Below are positions 8,317 through 15,683 of a stretch of 45,130 bases of DNA, one piece after another. The position numbers and the translations under genes were made by a program. A model generated the notes under the pieces. That model saw only the letters and a list, made by a program, of their open reading frames with translations. It was not told the origin of the DNA and did not search any database. The stretch is from an uncultured Bacteroidales bacterium (GTDB taxonomy: Bacteria; Bacteroidota; Bacteroidia; Bacteroidales; UBA932). Numbering within the stretch: position 1 is the stretch's first letter; the number at the start of each line of letters is the position of its first letter. The stretch is taken from contig ONOI01000009.1 in NCBI GenBank assembly GCA_900319375.1, positions 1 through 45,130 on the forward strand, in the 5' to 3' direction.

Positions 8317-8886
8317 TTACTTTCTCGAACTATATGTAAACGAGCCGGAATAGCTCCAACCGGGGCTATAAGCACCCTTGTCGTCGGCACACATTCCGGT
8401 GAAGGCTATCATATACATTCCCATCACCTTGGCAACGGACAAGGATCCGCTTTCGAACTGGAAGTTCACGCCGGGAGCTGACGCATAGTTGTTCTTATCG
8501 AAGAAGTTGTGGCCGTTGCCTGCTTTCCAGCATACATAGACCTTGGGATCGGAGCCGTTGATATCGATGGCATTGGACGGGTTGGCAAAGGCCATCGGGT
8601 CGTCCTTGACCAGAGCTTCCCAGATATGTACCTCCAGATGGGGCAGGCGAAGACCGTCGTTCCAGGAAGTAGCCTTTCCTTCACATAGAAGAAAATAAAG
8701 CGTCTGAGCGCTCTTATACATAAATGCGGAACCCTCGTTATGAGAACCGGTATCGGTAATTGAGATGACCGTTTCGGGAGAACCCACCAAAGCGGATTCC
8801 ACACTCGATCCTGGATCTCCTCCGTCTTTCTTGCAGGAAGGAAGCAGCGCGGCTACAAGAGCTGCTACAACAATAAAACGTTTCAT
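8317..8886 (-). CDS. Lipoprotein of unknown function
   Basis: 189 residues starting MKRFIVVAALVAALLPSCKK, a lipoprotein signal with lipobox LLPSC (Cys ~18). The mature part is about 170 residues with no recognised domain. It is rich in aromatic and small polar residues and ends with a probable beta-strand pair (WSYSGSFTYSSRK). ATG 8886 is preferred over a TTG at 8904 that lies inside the -7 element. It is the first gene of the operon with the two beta-barrel proteins, so it may be their surface or periplasmic partner. Confidence 0.75.
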   Translation of the reverse strand: MKRFIVVAALVAALLPSCKKDGGDPGSSVESALVGSPETVISITDTGSHNEGSAFMYKSAQTLYFLLCEGKATSWNDGLRLPHLEVHIWEALVKDDPMAFANPSNAIDINGSDPKVYVCWKAGNGHNFFDKNNYASAPGVNFQFESGSLSVAKVMGMYMIAFTGMCADDKGAYSPGWSYSGSFTYSSRK

Positions 8887-8901
8887 AATTATACTTTTTT
8901 T

Positions 8902-8909
8902 CAAAGTTA
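8902..8909 (-). promoter_or_regulatory. -7 element for the lipoprotein/beta-barrel operon
   Basis: TAACTTTG on the minus strand is an exact TAnnTTTG match, ending 15 bases before ATG 8886. Confidence 0.5.
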
Positions 8910-8929
8910 CCGACAGTATAAAAAAGCGT

Positions 8930-8948
8930 TGTGGCGGAAAACACCACA
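8930..8948. promoter_or_regulatory. Candidate operator between the OMP operon and the two-component system
   Basis: The imperfect palindrome TGTGG-N9-CCACA contains GGAAAACACCAC (8936-8947). It sits between the divergent -7 elements at 8902-8909 and 8986-8993, where one bound regulator could control both directions. The same 12 bases occur in the control region of the TPR-LuxR gene at 40726-40737. The binding protein is unknown; the adjacent LuxR-type response regulator is the natural candidate. Confidence 0.4.
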
Positions 8949-8985
8949 GCGCGCTGATTTTTAATGAATTCTAATAAGGATTTGA

Positions 8986-8993
8986 TACATTTG
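8986..8993 (+). promoter_or_regulatory. -7 element for the histidine kinase gene
   Basis: TACATTTG matches TAnnTTTG and ends eight bases before ATG 9002. Confidence 0.45.
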
Positions 8994-9001
8994 TGTGAGC
9001 A

Positions 9002-11692
9002 ATGAGTTTTCTGACCATCATACTTTCGCTGCTTCTTTCAGCGCCGCGCTTTCTGAATTACAGCGCGGCAGACGGCCTGCCATCCAACACCGTGTATGCC
9101 ATTACTCAAGACAATGACGGTATACTGTGGGTCGGCACCAGAAACGGACTTGCCAGTTTCGACGGCTCGCGTTTTCTTAGCCAGAAGGAGTACGGAAGGG
9201 TCAATGCCCTCGCCGTGGACCTGGAAGGAAGGCTATGGGTCGGAACAAACGAGGTCATTGCCGGCTCAGACCGGCAATCTTTCGGCGGGGTCATCCGTGC
9301 GCTTCACGCCGACCGCGAGGGCTTCGTATGGGCTACCGTGGGCGATAGCCTGCTGCTTAAGCTCTCGTACCACGACGGCATCATGGAGCAAGCGCGCTGC
9401 TCCTACGACAAGCGCGACTCGGAAGGCGACTATCCATATTTTCAGATATACGAAGCTGCAGACGGCAGGCTCTGGCTTGCGGGCCGCCTGGTCCACAACC
9501 AGTTCGTCGGCGACAAGAATGACCCGCACATCACTCTCACCCACTGGGAAGGCCTGTTCTGCAACGGCAGCTATGCCGAAGCCGGCGGGAAACTCTATTC
9601 CTTTGAGGATCACACCTCCCTTCTCCATACCTATGAGACAGACCGACCCGTTCCCCTAGGCCGCCTCCCCATTTCCCATGCAAGGCTGCTGACAGACAGC
9701 AATGGACGCCTCTGGGCCGCCGGCTCCTATGGTCTGGGAATCGTGGACACAAAACACCCCGAAAATACACCTGTCTTCCGCCATCAGGCCGACGACCATG
9801 CCAGCCCCTCATCCGGAGAGCTATACTGCATCTTCGAAGACCGCCAGGGCAACATCTGGGTCGGAGGCGACAACGGCCTGTCTGTACTCTGCCCGTCGCT
9901 TCAGCAGATAAAGACAATCTCCAGGGCAAACGTCACCGCCCTGATGCAGGACAGCCACGGGAAAATGTGGATCGGGACGGCCGAAGAGCACGTTACCGCT
10001 TTGTACGAAGACAGGGCCGGGACGGTCTACAGAGGGCTATGGAACAACACAGGCTGGGAGGTTTGGAAGGACGGCAGGATGGTCCGTAAGGACCGCCTCA
10101 GCGGCCCTCTTCCCGAGGAGCAACGGGAAGCCAGCCACCTCGACGGCGCCAACTGGATCTCTGACTTTCTGGAAGACAGCGAGGGCCGGTTCTGGGTAGT
10201 CAGTTGGGAGGGCGTAGGCCTCAACGAATGGGATCGCCAAGCCCGAAAGAGCCTTCCGCCCCACTGGCTAAGCCCGTTCAGATACCCCTCGCCCCAGGTC
10301 GATTCCAATATCTACCTCAGCTCGCGCCTCGGCAGCCGCATTATCGAAGATGCCAGCGGAAATCTCGTCTACGCGACAACCCAGGCCGGGCTCAACATAA
10401 TCGACCGACAAACCGGCCTCGTCACGAAATACTTCAAAGGCAATTCCACCATCCCGGACGACTACGTCACCGACCTTTGCCTCGCACCCGACGGAGCAGT
10501 CTGGGCCGCAACGCGCAGAGGCCTGTGGAACATTGAAGGGCAATCTTTGCTCGACGGAATGCTGGTTCAGTCGGTGGAGTCAGACGCTCGCGGCCGCCTA
10601 TGGGCCGGGACGGAAGACGGGCTGTACTTTATCGATACAGACGGCTCCATGGGCCGCATTCCGAGTGAGCTCGGTCTGCCTTCGGAGATCTTCGGCGAAC
10701 ACGTCTCATGCTCGCTAGCCGATGGCTCGCTGGCCTTCGGAGGCAGCGCCGGGGCCGTGGTCTTTCATCCCGACAGCCTGCTCGCTATCAGCGCCATGGA
10801 CAATCTGCCGCTCGCTCCGCTGGTCCGGCATCGCTACCGCCTGGGCAGCGGGCAATGGACGGACGGACGTTTCACCGGCCTGCCGGAGAACATACGCCCT
10901 GGCCGATACGAACTGCAGGAACAGAGCTCCGATATTTTCGGCCGCTGGGAGCGGGGAGAGACGCTCGAGCGAGTCATCCGCATCCCCCTGCCGCTCTGGC
11001 TGCGCTGGCCGTTCCTGCTGGCGTATGCCTTGATACTACTGGGGGCCGTGTGGACCGTCGTAAAGCTTCGCGAGCGCCGTCTGCTCGTTAAGGAGCTGGA
11101 TATGAGAAACCGCCTGTTCTCAATTATTTCCCACGACCTGCGCAATCCCGTTTCCGGGAATCGCTTGCTGGCAAGGGAACTGCTTGAGCGGGCCGACCAG
11201 CTCTCTGCCGAGCAGTTGAAAGAGGCTCTCACGGTCATTTCGAAGTCGGCCGATGGAGCCTTCTCGCTGCTGGAAAACCTCCTGCTCTGGTCGCTGAATC
11301 AGGAGGGGATGTTGAAGCCGGTAATGAGGGATGAGAATATGTTGGAGCTTGCGCGCGAAGCGGCGGACAGCGTCCAGAGCGGGCGGACGATCGAGCTGGA
11401 TGTCCCGGCCGATCTCAGCGTAAGGACCGACCGCAATATGCTCCTTACCGTGGTCAGAAACCTCCTGGACAATGCCGTCAAAGCCAGTCCGGAAGGAGGA
11501 GCGGTCACCCTTTGGGCAAGGGGAAAACGTATTACCATCGCCGACGAGGGGCCCGGCCTTCAAGAGGCTCAGACGCAGTGGGGCCATGGGCTTGGGCTGG
11601 TGATTACCCGCGAGCTGCTCGATAAGCTTGGGGCGAAGATGCAGATGAATAACCGGCCGGAAGGCGGCCTTGAAATAACGATTGACCTATGA
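9002..11692 (+). CDS. Membrane histidine kinase with periplasmic beta-propeller sensor
   Basis: 896 residues. After an N-terminal signal peptide the periplasmic part (~20-600) is built of two-component-regulator propeller repeats, recognisable by units such as DGILWVGTRNGL, GNIWVGGDNGLS and GRLWAGTEDGLY, followed by a Y_Y_Y-like Ig domain (~600-660) and a TM helix (~669-688). The cytoplasmic part is a kinase: HisKA with phospho-acceptor H711 (SIISHDLRNP) and HATPase_c with NLLDNAVKASPEGG, ADEGPGL and GHGLGLVI. Unlike a hybrid HTCS it has no receiver or AraC domain; that role falls to the next gene, which overlaps by four bases (ATGA). HTCS relatives sense oligosaccharides, but the ligand here is unknown. 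Confidence 0.92.
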   Translation: MSFLTIILSLLLSAPRFLNYSAADGLPSNTVYAITQDNDGILWVGTRNGLASFDGSRFLSQKEYGRVNALAVDLEGRLWVGTNEVIAGSDRQSFGGVIRALHADREGFVWATVGDSLLLKLSYHDGIMEQARCSYDKRDSEGDYPYFQIYEAADGRLWLAGRLVHNQFVGDKNDPHITLTHWEGLFCNGSYAEAGGKLYSFEDHTSLLHTYETDRPVPLGRLPISHARLLTDSNGRLWAAGSYGLGIVDTKHPENTPVFRHQADDHASPSSGELYCIFEDRQGNIWVGGDNGLSVLCPSLQQIKTISRANVTALMQDSHGKMWIGTAEEHVTALYEDRAGTVYRGLWNNTGWEVWKDGRMVRKDRLSGPLPEEQREASHLDGANWISDFLEDSEGRFWVVSWEGVGLNEWDRQARKSLPPHWLSPFRYPSPQVDSNIYLSSRLGSRIIEDASGNLVYATTQAGLNIIDRQTGLVTKYFKGNSTIPDDYVTDLCLAPDGAVWAATRRGLWNIEGQSLLDGMLVQSVESDARGRLWAGTEDGLYFIDTDGSMGRIPSELGLPSEIFGEHVSCSLADGSLAFGGSAGAVVFHPDSLLAISAMDNLPLAPLVRHRYRLGSGQWTDGRFTGLPENIRPGRYELQEQSSDIFGRWERGETLERVIRIPLPLWLRWPFLLAYALILLGAVWTVVKLRERRLLVKELDMRNRLFSIISHDLRNPVSGNRLLARELLERADQLSAEQLKEALTVISKSADGAFSLLENLLLWSLNQEGMLKPVMRDENMLELAREAADSVQSGRTIELDVPADLSVRTDRNMLLTVVRNLLDNAVKASPEGGAVTLWARGKRITIADEGPGLQEAQTQWGHGLGLVITRELLDKLGAKMQMNNRPEGGLEITIDL

Positions 11693-12342
11693 TAAATGTT
11701 CTCCTGATTGAAGATTCGGCCGTGTTTGTGATGGGGCTCAGACTTGCCCTTGGCGCCGCCGACGGCTTCGGTGCCGTAGATTCCGTCGCCACTCCGGGCA
11801 GCGCAGTTTCTTTTCTGAACTCACACCCCGAAACAGACATTGCAGTAGTAGACATCACCCTGGAGGCGGAAACAGACGGCCTTACCCTGCTTGGGATAAT
11901 CAGGGATGCCTTCCCTGCCGTAAAAACGCTGGTACTGTCCCACTACAAGAAGCCGGCTTATATCCTTAGGGCCATAAGTTCGGGAGCCTGCGCCTATCTT
12001 GCAAAGGATTCTTCGCCCGAATCCATCGTTCAGGCCATTAAGGATGTAGACTCCGGCCAATGTCTTTTCTTTGGGGAGACCATCGATTCCGCAAAAATCA
12101 CCCGCATCTTCGGCGGAGAAGAAAAATTGCAGGCCCGCAAGCCGCAGGGCCTTACGCCCCGCGAACTTGAAGTCCTGCAACTTGCAACTTCCGGTTACAG
12201 CAACCCTCAGATAGCGTCCGCTCTGGAAATCTCCTTAAATACAGTAGACAGCTACAAAGAGCGCATCAAGGGGAAGTTCGGTCTGGACAGCATAGTCGAG
12301 TGTGTCGCCCACGCTGTCGCAGACGGAATCGTGACTGTTTAA
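11689..12342 (+). CDS. LuxR/NarL-type response regulator
   Basis: 217 residues. The receiver domain (1-120) has the acidic pair E8/D9, phospho-acceptor D55 (VVDITL) and conserved K106. The C-terminal LuxR helix-turn-helix (~150-212) contains LTPRELEVLQLATSGYSN and SLNTVDSYKERIKGKFGL. It should be phosphorylated by the preceding kinase, with which it overlaps by four bases, and then bind DNA as a dimer. Likely targets are its own operon and the divergent lipoprotein/beta-barrel operon, whose shared control region carries a palindromic motif. Confidence 0.93.
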   Translation: MINVLLIEDSAVFVMGLRLALGAADGFGAVDSVATPGSAVSFLNSHPETDIAVVDITLEAETDGLTLLGIIRDAFPAVKTLVLSHYKKPAYILRAISSGACAYLAKDSSPESIVQAIKDVDSGQCLFFGETIDSAKITRIFGGEEKLQARKPQGLTPRELEVLQLATSGYSNPQIASALEISLNTVDSYKERIKGKFGLDSIVECVAHAVADGIVTV

Positions 12343-12360
12343 TCAGTATTATTAACTGAT
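12342..12360. terminator. Weak hairpin between convergent genes
   Basis: ATCAGT (12342-12347) and ACTGAT (12355-12360) can form a 6-bp stem with a 7-base loop at the stop codons of the response regulator and glnN. There is no T tract, so termination here is only a possibility. Confidence 0.25.
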
Positions 12361-14532
12361 GAATAATAATTCACGGTATTTGGGCAACGGCCAGATGTCG
12401 TTGTCTACTATTTCTTCCAGTTTGTCTATAGGATCCCTGAGGGCAGACAGGCTTTCCGCTATCTCGTAATAGGCCTGAGCTTTTTTGTACTCGTCCTGGA
12501 TAGCATCCGCTGCTGTGCAGGCTTCCAACAACGAATCTGCCCGCTGCTGGACTTCGCTTACATAGAGCGATATCTGCTCGGTAGCGCTCAGAGCAACGGC
12601 TGCTTTCTCCTTATAGGAATCCGGATAAACCTCCTTCATCATAGCGATGTTCTTGAGCAGAACATTCTGATAGGTAAGAGCAGCCGGGATGATGTGGTTC
12701 GTAGCCATCCTTCCGAGAACGCGCGCCTCAATCTGGATCTTCTTCGAATAAATATCCCATTTGACCTCATTGCGGGCTTCAAGTTCCTTAAGAGTGTAGA
12801 CATTCTCCGAAGTAAACAGCTCCACCGAAGAAGGCGAGCAGAATGCCTTTATCATCTCCGGCACACGGGTCTCAGTGTCCAGGCCACGGCGGGCTGCCTC
12901 CTTCTTCCACTCGTCTGAGTAACCGTTTCCATCGAAGCAGATGACATCCAGAACCGAGCGGATGATAGGCTTTAGGGTATCCATCACCGCCACCTCCAGG
13001 GTCTTCCCCACTTCAAGCTCTACATCGAGAGCTTTCTTGAAGATGCGCAACTGCTGGGCTACCGCCGCATTCAGGACGGTCATGGCGCCGGCGCAGTTTG
13101 CCGACGAGCCTACTGCGCGGAACTCGAAGCGGTTGCCGGTGAAGGCGAAAGGCGAGGTACGGTTGCGGTCGGTATTGTCCAGGAATATCTCGGGAATTTC
13201 GACTATTCCAACGGAGGTCCCCTTCTTTCCCGCTATCTCGATCGGTGTTCCCGAAGGCAGCTCGACAAGCTTTTGTAGGACCTCGGTCATGGTCCTGCCA
13301 AGGAAGGCGGAGACTATCGAAGGAGGGGCTTCGTTCCCGCCGAGACGGTGGGAGTTGGTTGCGCTGGCGATGCTGGCTTTAAGCAGGGCGTTGTGGCGCT
13401 GGACAGCGGCCAGGGTATTGACGAAGAACGTCAGGAAGAGAAGGTTCCCCTTAGGGTCTTTGCCGGGGGCGAGAAGCTGGATTCCGGTATCAGTCCCGAG
13501 CGACCAGTTGTTGTGTTTTCCCGAACCGTTGATGCCGGCGAAGGGCTTTTCATGGAGCAGGACTACAAAGCCGTGGCGACGGGCGACGCTGTCCATTATG
13601 TTCAGGATCATCTGGTTCTGGTCGTTGGCCAGATTGCATTCCCCGTAGATCGGAGCCATCTCAAACTGGTTGGGCGCGACCTCGTTGTGGCTGGTTTTCA
13701 GCGGAATACCGAGCCTATAGGCTTCGATCTCGAGCTCACGCATGAACGCGGCGACCCGCGAAGGGATGACGGCGAAATAGTGGTCATCCAGCTGCTGGCT
13801 CTTCGAGGAGGCATGGCCCATCAGCGTACGGCCCGTAAGGATGAGGTCCGGCCTGGCGACGAACAGGTCTTCGTCTACGAGGAAGTATTCCTGCTCCCAG
13901 CCGAGGTACGAGTGGACCTTCCCGACCGCCGGATCGAAGAGACGACACAGCGGAACTGCGGCATCCGAAACGGCCTTCAGAGCCTTGATGAGCGGGGCTT
14001 TATAGTCCAGCGCCTCTCCCGTGTAGGAGATGAAAACGGTCGGAATACAAAGGGTGTCGCCCTGGATGAAGACGGGGGATGTAGGGTCCCAGGCGGTATA
14101 GCCTCGAGCTTCGAAGGTAGCGCGCAGGCCGCCGCTGGGGAACGATGACGCGTCCGGTTCCTGCTGGATGAGCGAACGTCCGGTGAAGGACTCGATCATC
14201 CCTCCCTTTCCATCGTACTCCATCATGGAGTCGTGTTTCTCGGCGGTCGACTCGTTGAGCGGCTGGAACCAGTGTGTGATATGGGTGACCCCATGTTCAA
14301 GCGCCCACTGCTTCATTCCTTCGGCCACCTTGTCCGCGATCTGCTGGCTGAGGGGCTGTCCACCGTCTATGCAGGCAGTCAGAGCCTCGAATACCTGGGG
14401 ATCCAGGTACCGCTGCATCTTTTCGCGGTTAAACACAAGTTCACCAAAGTAGGAAGACAGCATTTCTGAAGGCACGTCTACCTCAACCGCCTTCTTGTTG
14501 AAGGCCTCCTGGACTACGTCAAATCTTAGCAT
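12352..14532 (-). CDS. glnN: Glutamine synthetase type III
   Basis: 726 residues, the normal length for GSIII (about 730), the oligomeric form typical of Bacteroidota. It makes glutamine from glutamate, ammonia and ATP in the cytoplasm. Recognisable features are the N-terminal family start (FDVVQEAFNKKAVEVDVP), the substrate motif NGSGKHNNWSLGT, the signature NRTSPFAFTGNRFEFR and GAMTVLNAAV. It is the last gene of a seven-gene minus-strand run, three bases after the APH-like kinase. Its placement behind alarmone and partner-switching genes, with no nitrogen genes nearby, is unusual. Confidence 0.96.
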   Translation of the reverse strand: MLRFDVVQEAFNKKAVEVDVPSEMLSSYFGELVFNREKMQRYLDPQVFEALTACIDGGQPLSQQIADKVAEGMKQWALEHGVTHITHWFQPLNESTAEKHDSMMEYDGKGGMIESFTGRSLIQQEPDASSFPSGGLRATFEARGYTAWDPTSPVFIQGDTLCIPTVFISYTGEALDYKAPLIKALKAVSDAAVPLCRLFDPAVGKVHSYLGWEQEYFLVDEDLFVARPDLILTGRTLMGHASSKSQQLDDHYFAVIPSRVAAFMRELEIEAYRLGIPLKTSHNEVAPNQFEMAPIYGECNLANDQNQMILNIMDSVARRHGFVVLLHEKPFAGINGSGKHNNWSLGTDTGIQLLAPGKDPKGNLLFLTFFVNTLAAVQRHNALLKASIASATNSHRLGGNEAPPSIVSAFLGRTMTEVLQKLVELPSGTPIEIAGKKGTSVGIVEIPEIFLDNTDRNRTSPFAFTGNRFEFRAVGSSANCAGAMTVLNAAVAQQLRIFKKALDVELEVGKTLEVAVMDTLKPIIRSVLDVICFDGNGYSDEWKKEAARRGLDTETRVPEMIKAFCSPSSVELFTSENVYTLKELEARNEVKWDIYSKKIQIEARVLGRMATNHIIPAALTYQNVLLKNIAMMKEVYPDSYKEKAAVALSATEQISLYVSEVQQRADSLLEACTAADAIQDEYKKAQAYYEIAESLSALRDPIDKLEEIVDNDIWPLPKYRELLFIS

Positions 14533-14535
14533 GGT

Positions 14536-15378
14536 TTATCCTAAGTTGATTCCTATTCCGCTTAGGGCGGCGCGGAACTCCGGCATAGGGCGCTTGGTAT
14601 CGCGCTCGATGATAAGGGTCTTCAGTCCGGCATAAGGAAGGATAAGATTGGTCGCTTCCTCAAGACTGACTTCGGGACCGAAATATGCGGGGACGAAGTT
14701 CTCCCAGAACTTAATCGCAAGAGATTTCGGCATGTGGAAGGTCTCGCTGATGAAAGCTTCATCGCTGAGGCAGCAGCAGACATAGACCATCGCTACATCG
14801 AAGAGATGATTACCCCAGCAGAAATCTCCCAGGTCGATAAAGTATCGCTTATCGCCCACAAAGATTGCGTTACTGTACTGAAGATCTCCGTGGATGGCGG
14901 TGTCTTCATCCGGAGTAGAGGCGATGAAGCGTCTGATCTTTTCCTTATCCTCGGGGGAGAAGAAAGGATTCTCTTCAAGGAGCCTGTAATAGCGGTCCTT
15001 TACGTTTTCGAAAAGGGTAGTATCTACATGGGTAGAGTGGAGCTGACGACACATAGCAGCGAACTCGCTCGCATACTGACCCACCTTTTCGGGTTCGTCT
15101 CCTGTAGCTCTCGAATAAGACTTCTTTCCGAGGATGCGTTTGAAGCGGATTCCGTATCGGCCGTCTTCCGTAACCACATACTCTCCGGGCTCAGGGGTAG
15201 GAATGCCGATCTCATAGACCTTCCTTGCAAGCTTCATCTCGTCAAGAGGCTGCTGAATCTTTCCCGGGAAATAGAGTTTGAGCATCACCGAAGGATCGGA
15301 GATGTGGTCATAGCTCTCGCCGTTGGCTCCGCCGCCGGAAAGGACATAGTCTTTTAGCGATATCTTGATTGCATCCAT
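14536..15378 (-). CDS. APH-family phosphotransferase (TIGR02172-like)
   Basis: 280 residues with the aminoglycoside/choline kinase-like fold. It has an N-terminal nucleotide-binding lobe (VMLKLYFPG with the probable ATP Lys), catalytic HGDLQYSNAIF (Asp and Asn of the Brenner-type motif) and metal-binding FIDLGDFCWGNHLFD. It resembles the TIGR02172 group of APH-like proteins, whose substrate is unknown to me. It is one base downstream of a STAS gene and three bases upstream of glnN, so its substrate may be linked to this signalling operon. Nothing in the sequence supports a role in antibiotic resistance. Confidence 0.75.
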   Translation of the reverse strand: MDAIKISLKDYVLSGGGANGESYDHISDPSVMLKLYFPGKIQQPLDEMKLARKVYEIGIPTPEPGEYVVTEDGRYGIRFKRILGKKSYSRATGDEPEKVGQYASEFAAMCRQLHSTHVDTTLFENVKDRYYRLLEENPFFSPEDKEKIRRFIASTPDEDTAIHGDLQYSNAIFVGDKRYFIDLGDFCWGNHLFDVAMVYVCCCLSDEAFISETFHMPKSLAIKFWENFVPAYFGPEVSLEEATNLILPYAGLKTLIIERDTKRPMPEFRAALSGIGINLG

Positions 15379-15379
15379 A

Positions 15380-15682
15380 TTATCTGATTTCGAACAGGTT
15401 AAGAAAACCGGTCATCATGAATACGCTGCGGATTTCCGGAGATATGTTGCTGACTACTATTTTTCCGCCCTTTTCCGCGGCAGCTTTCCTGAGGCCAAGG
15501 AAGAGTCTGAGACCCGAGCTGGAGATGTACTCAAGATCCTTGCAGTCAAGGATTACTGTTCCGGATGTAGCCTCCTTTAGATCCTCAATCTGAGGGGCTA
15601 TCTCGATCGATGCGGGTGTATCCAGACGACCTACAAGACCGACTACGGTCTCCTGTCCTTTTTTGTTGATGATAACTTCCAT
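15380..15682 (-). CDS. STAS-domain anti-sigma-factor antagonist (SpoIIAA/RsbV-like)
   Basis: 100 residues forming a single STAS domain. The family's regulatory serine lies in DLEYISSSGLRLF (Ser 54-56), the site phosphorylated by RsbW/SpoIIAB-type kinases and dephosphorylated by PP2C phosphatases. It lies one base from both neighbours, between the PP2C-HATPase fusion and the APH-like kinase. By family logic the fusion protein sets its phosphorylation state. No anti-sigma or sigma factor is encoded nearby, so its downstream partner is unknown. Confidence 0.92.
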   Translation of the reverse strand: MEVIINKKGQETVVGLVGRLDTPASIEIAPQIEDLKEATSGTVILDCKDLEYISSSGLRLFLGLRKAAAEKGGKIVVSNISPEIRSVFMMTGFLNLFEIR

Positions 15683-15683
15683 A

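Noticed and set aside
14536..15378. Antibiotic-resistance aminoglycoside phosphotransferase
   Set aside because: It only shares the kinase fold; the operon context is signalling and nitrogen metabolism, and no resistance-family signature is present.
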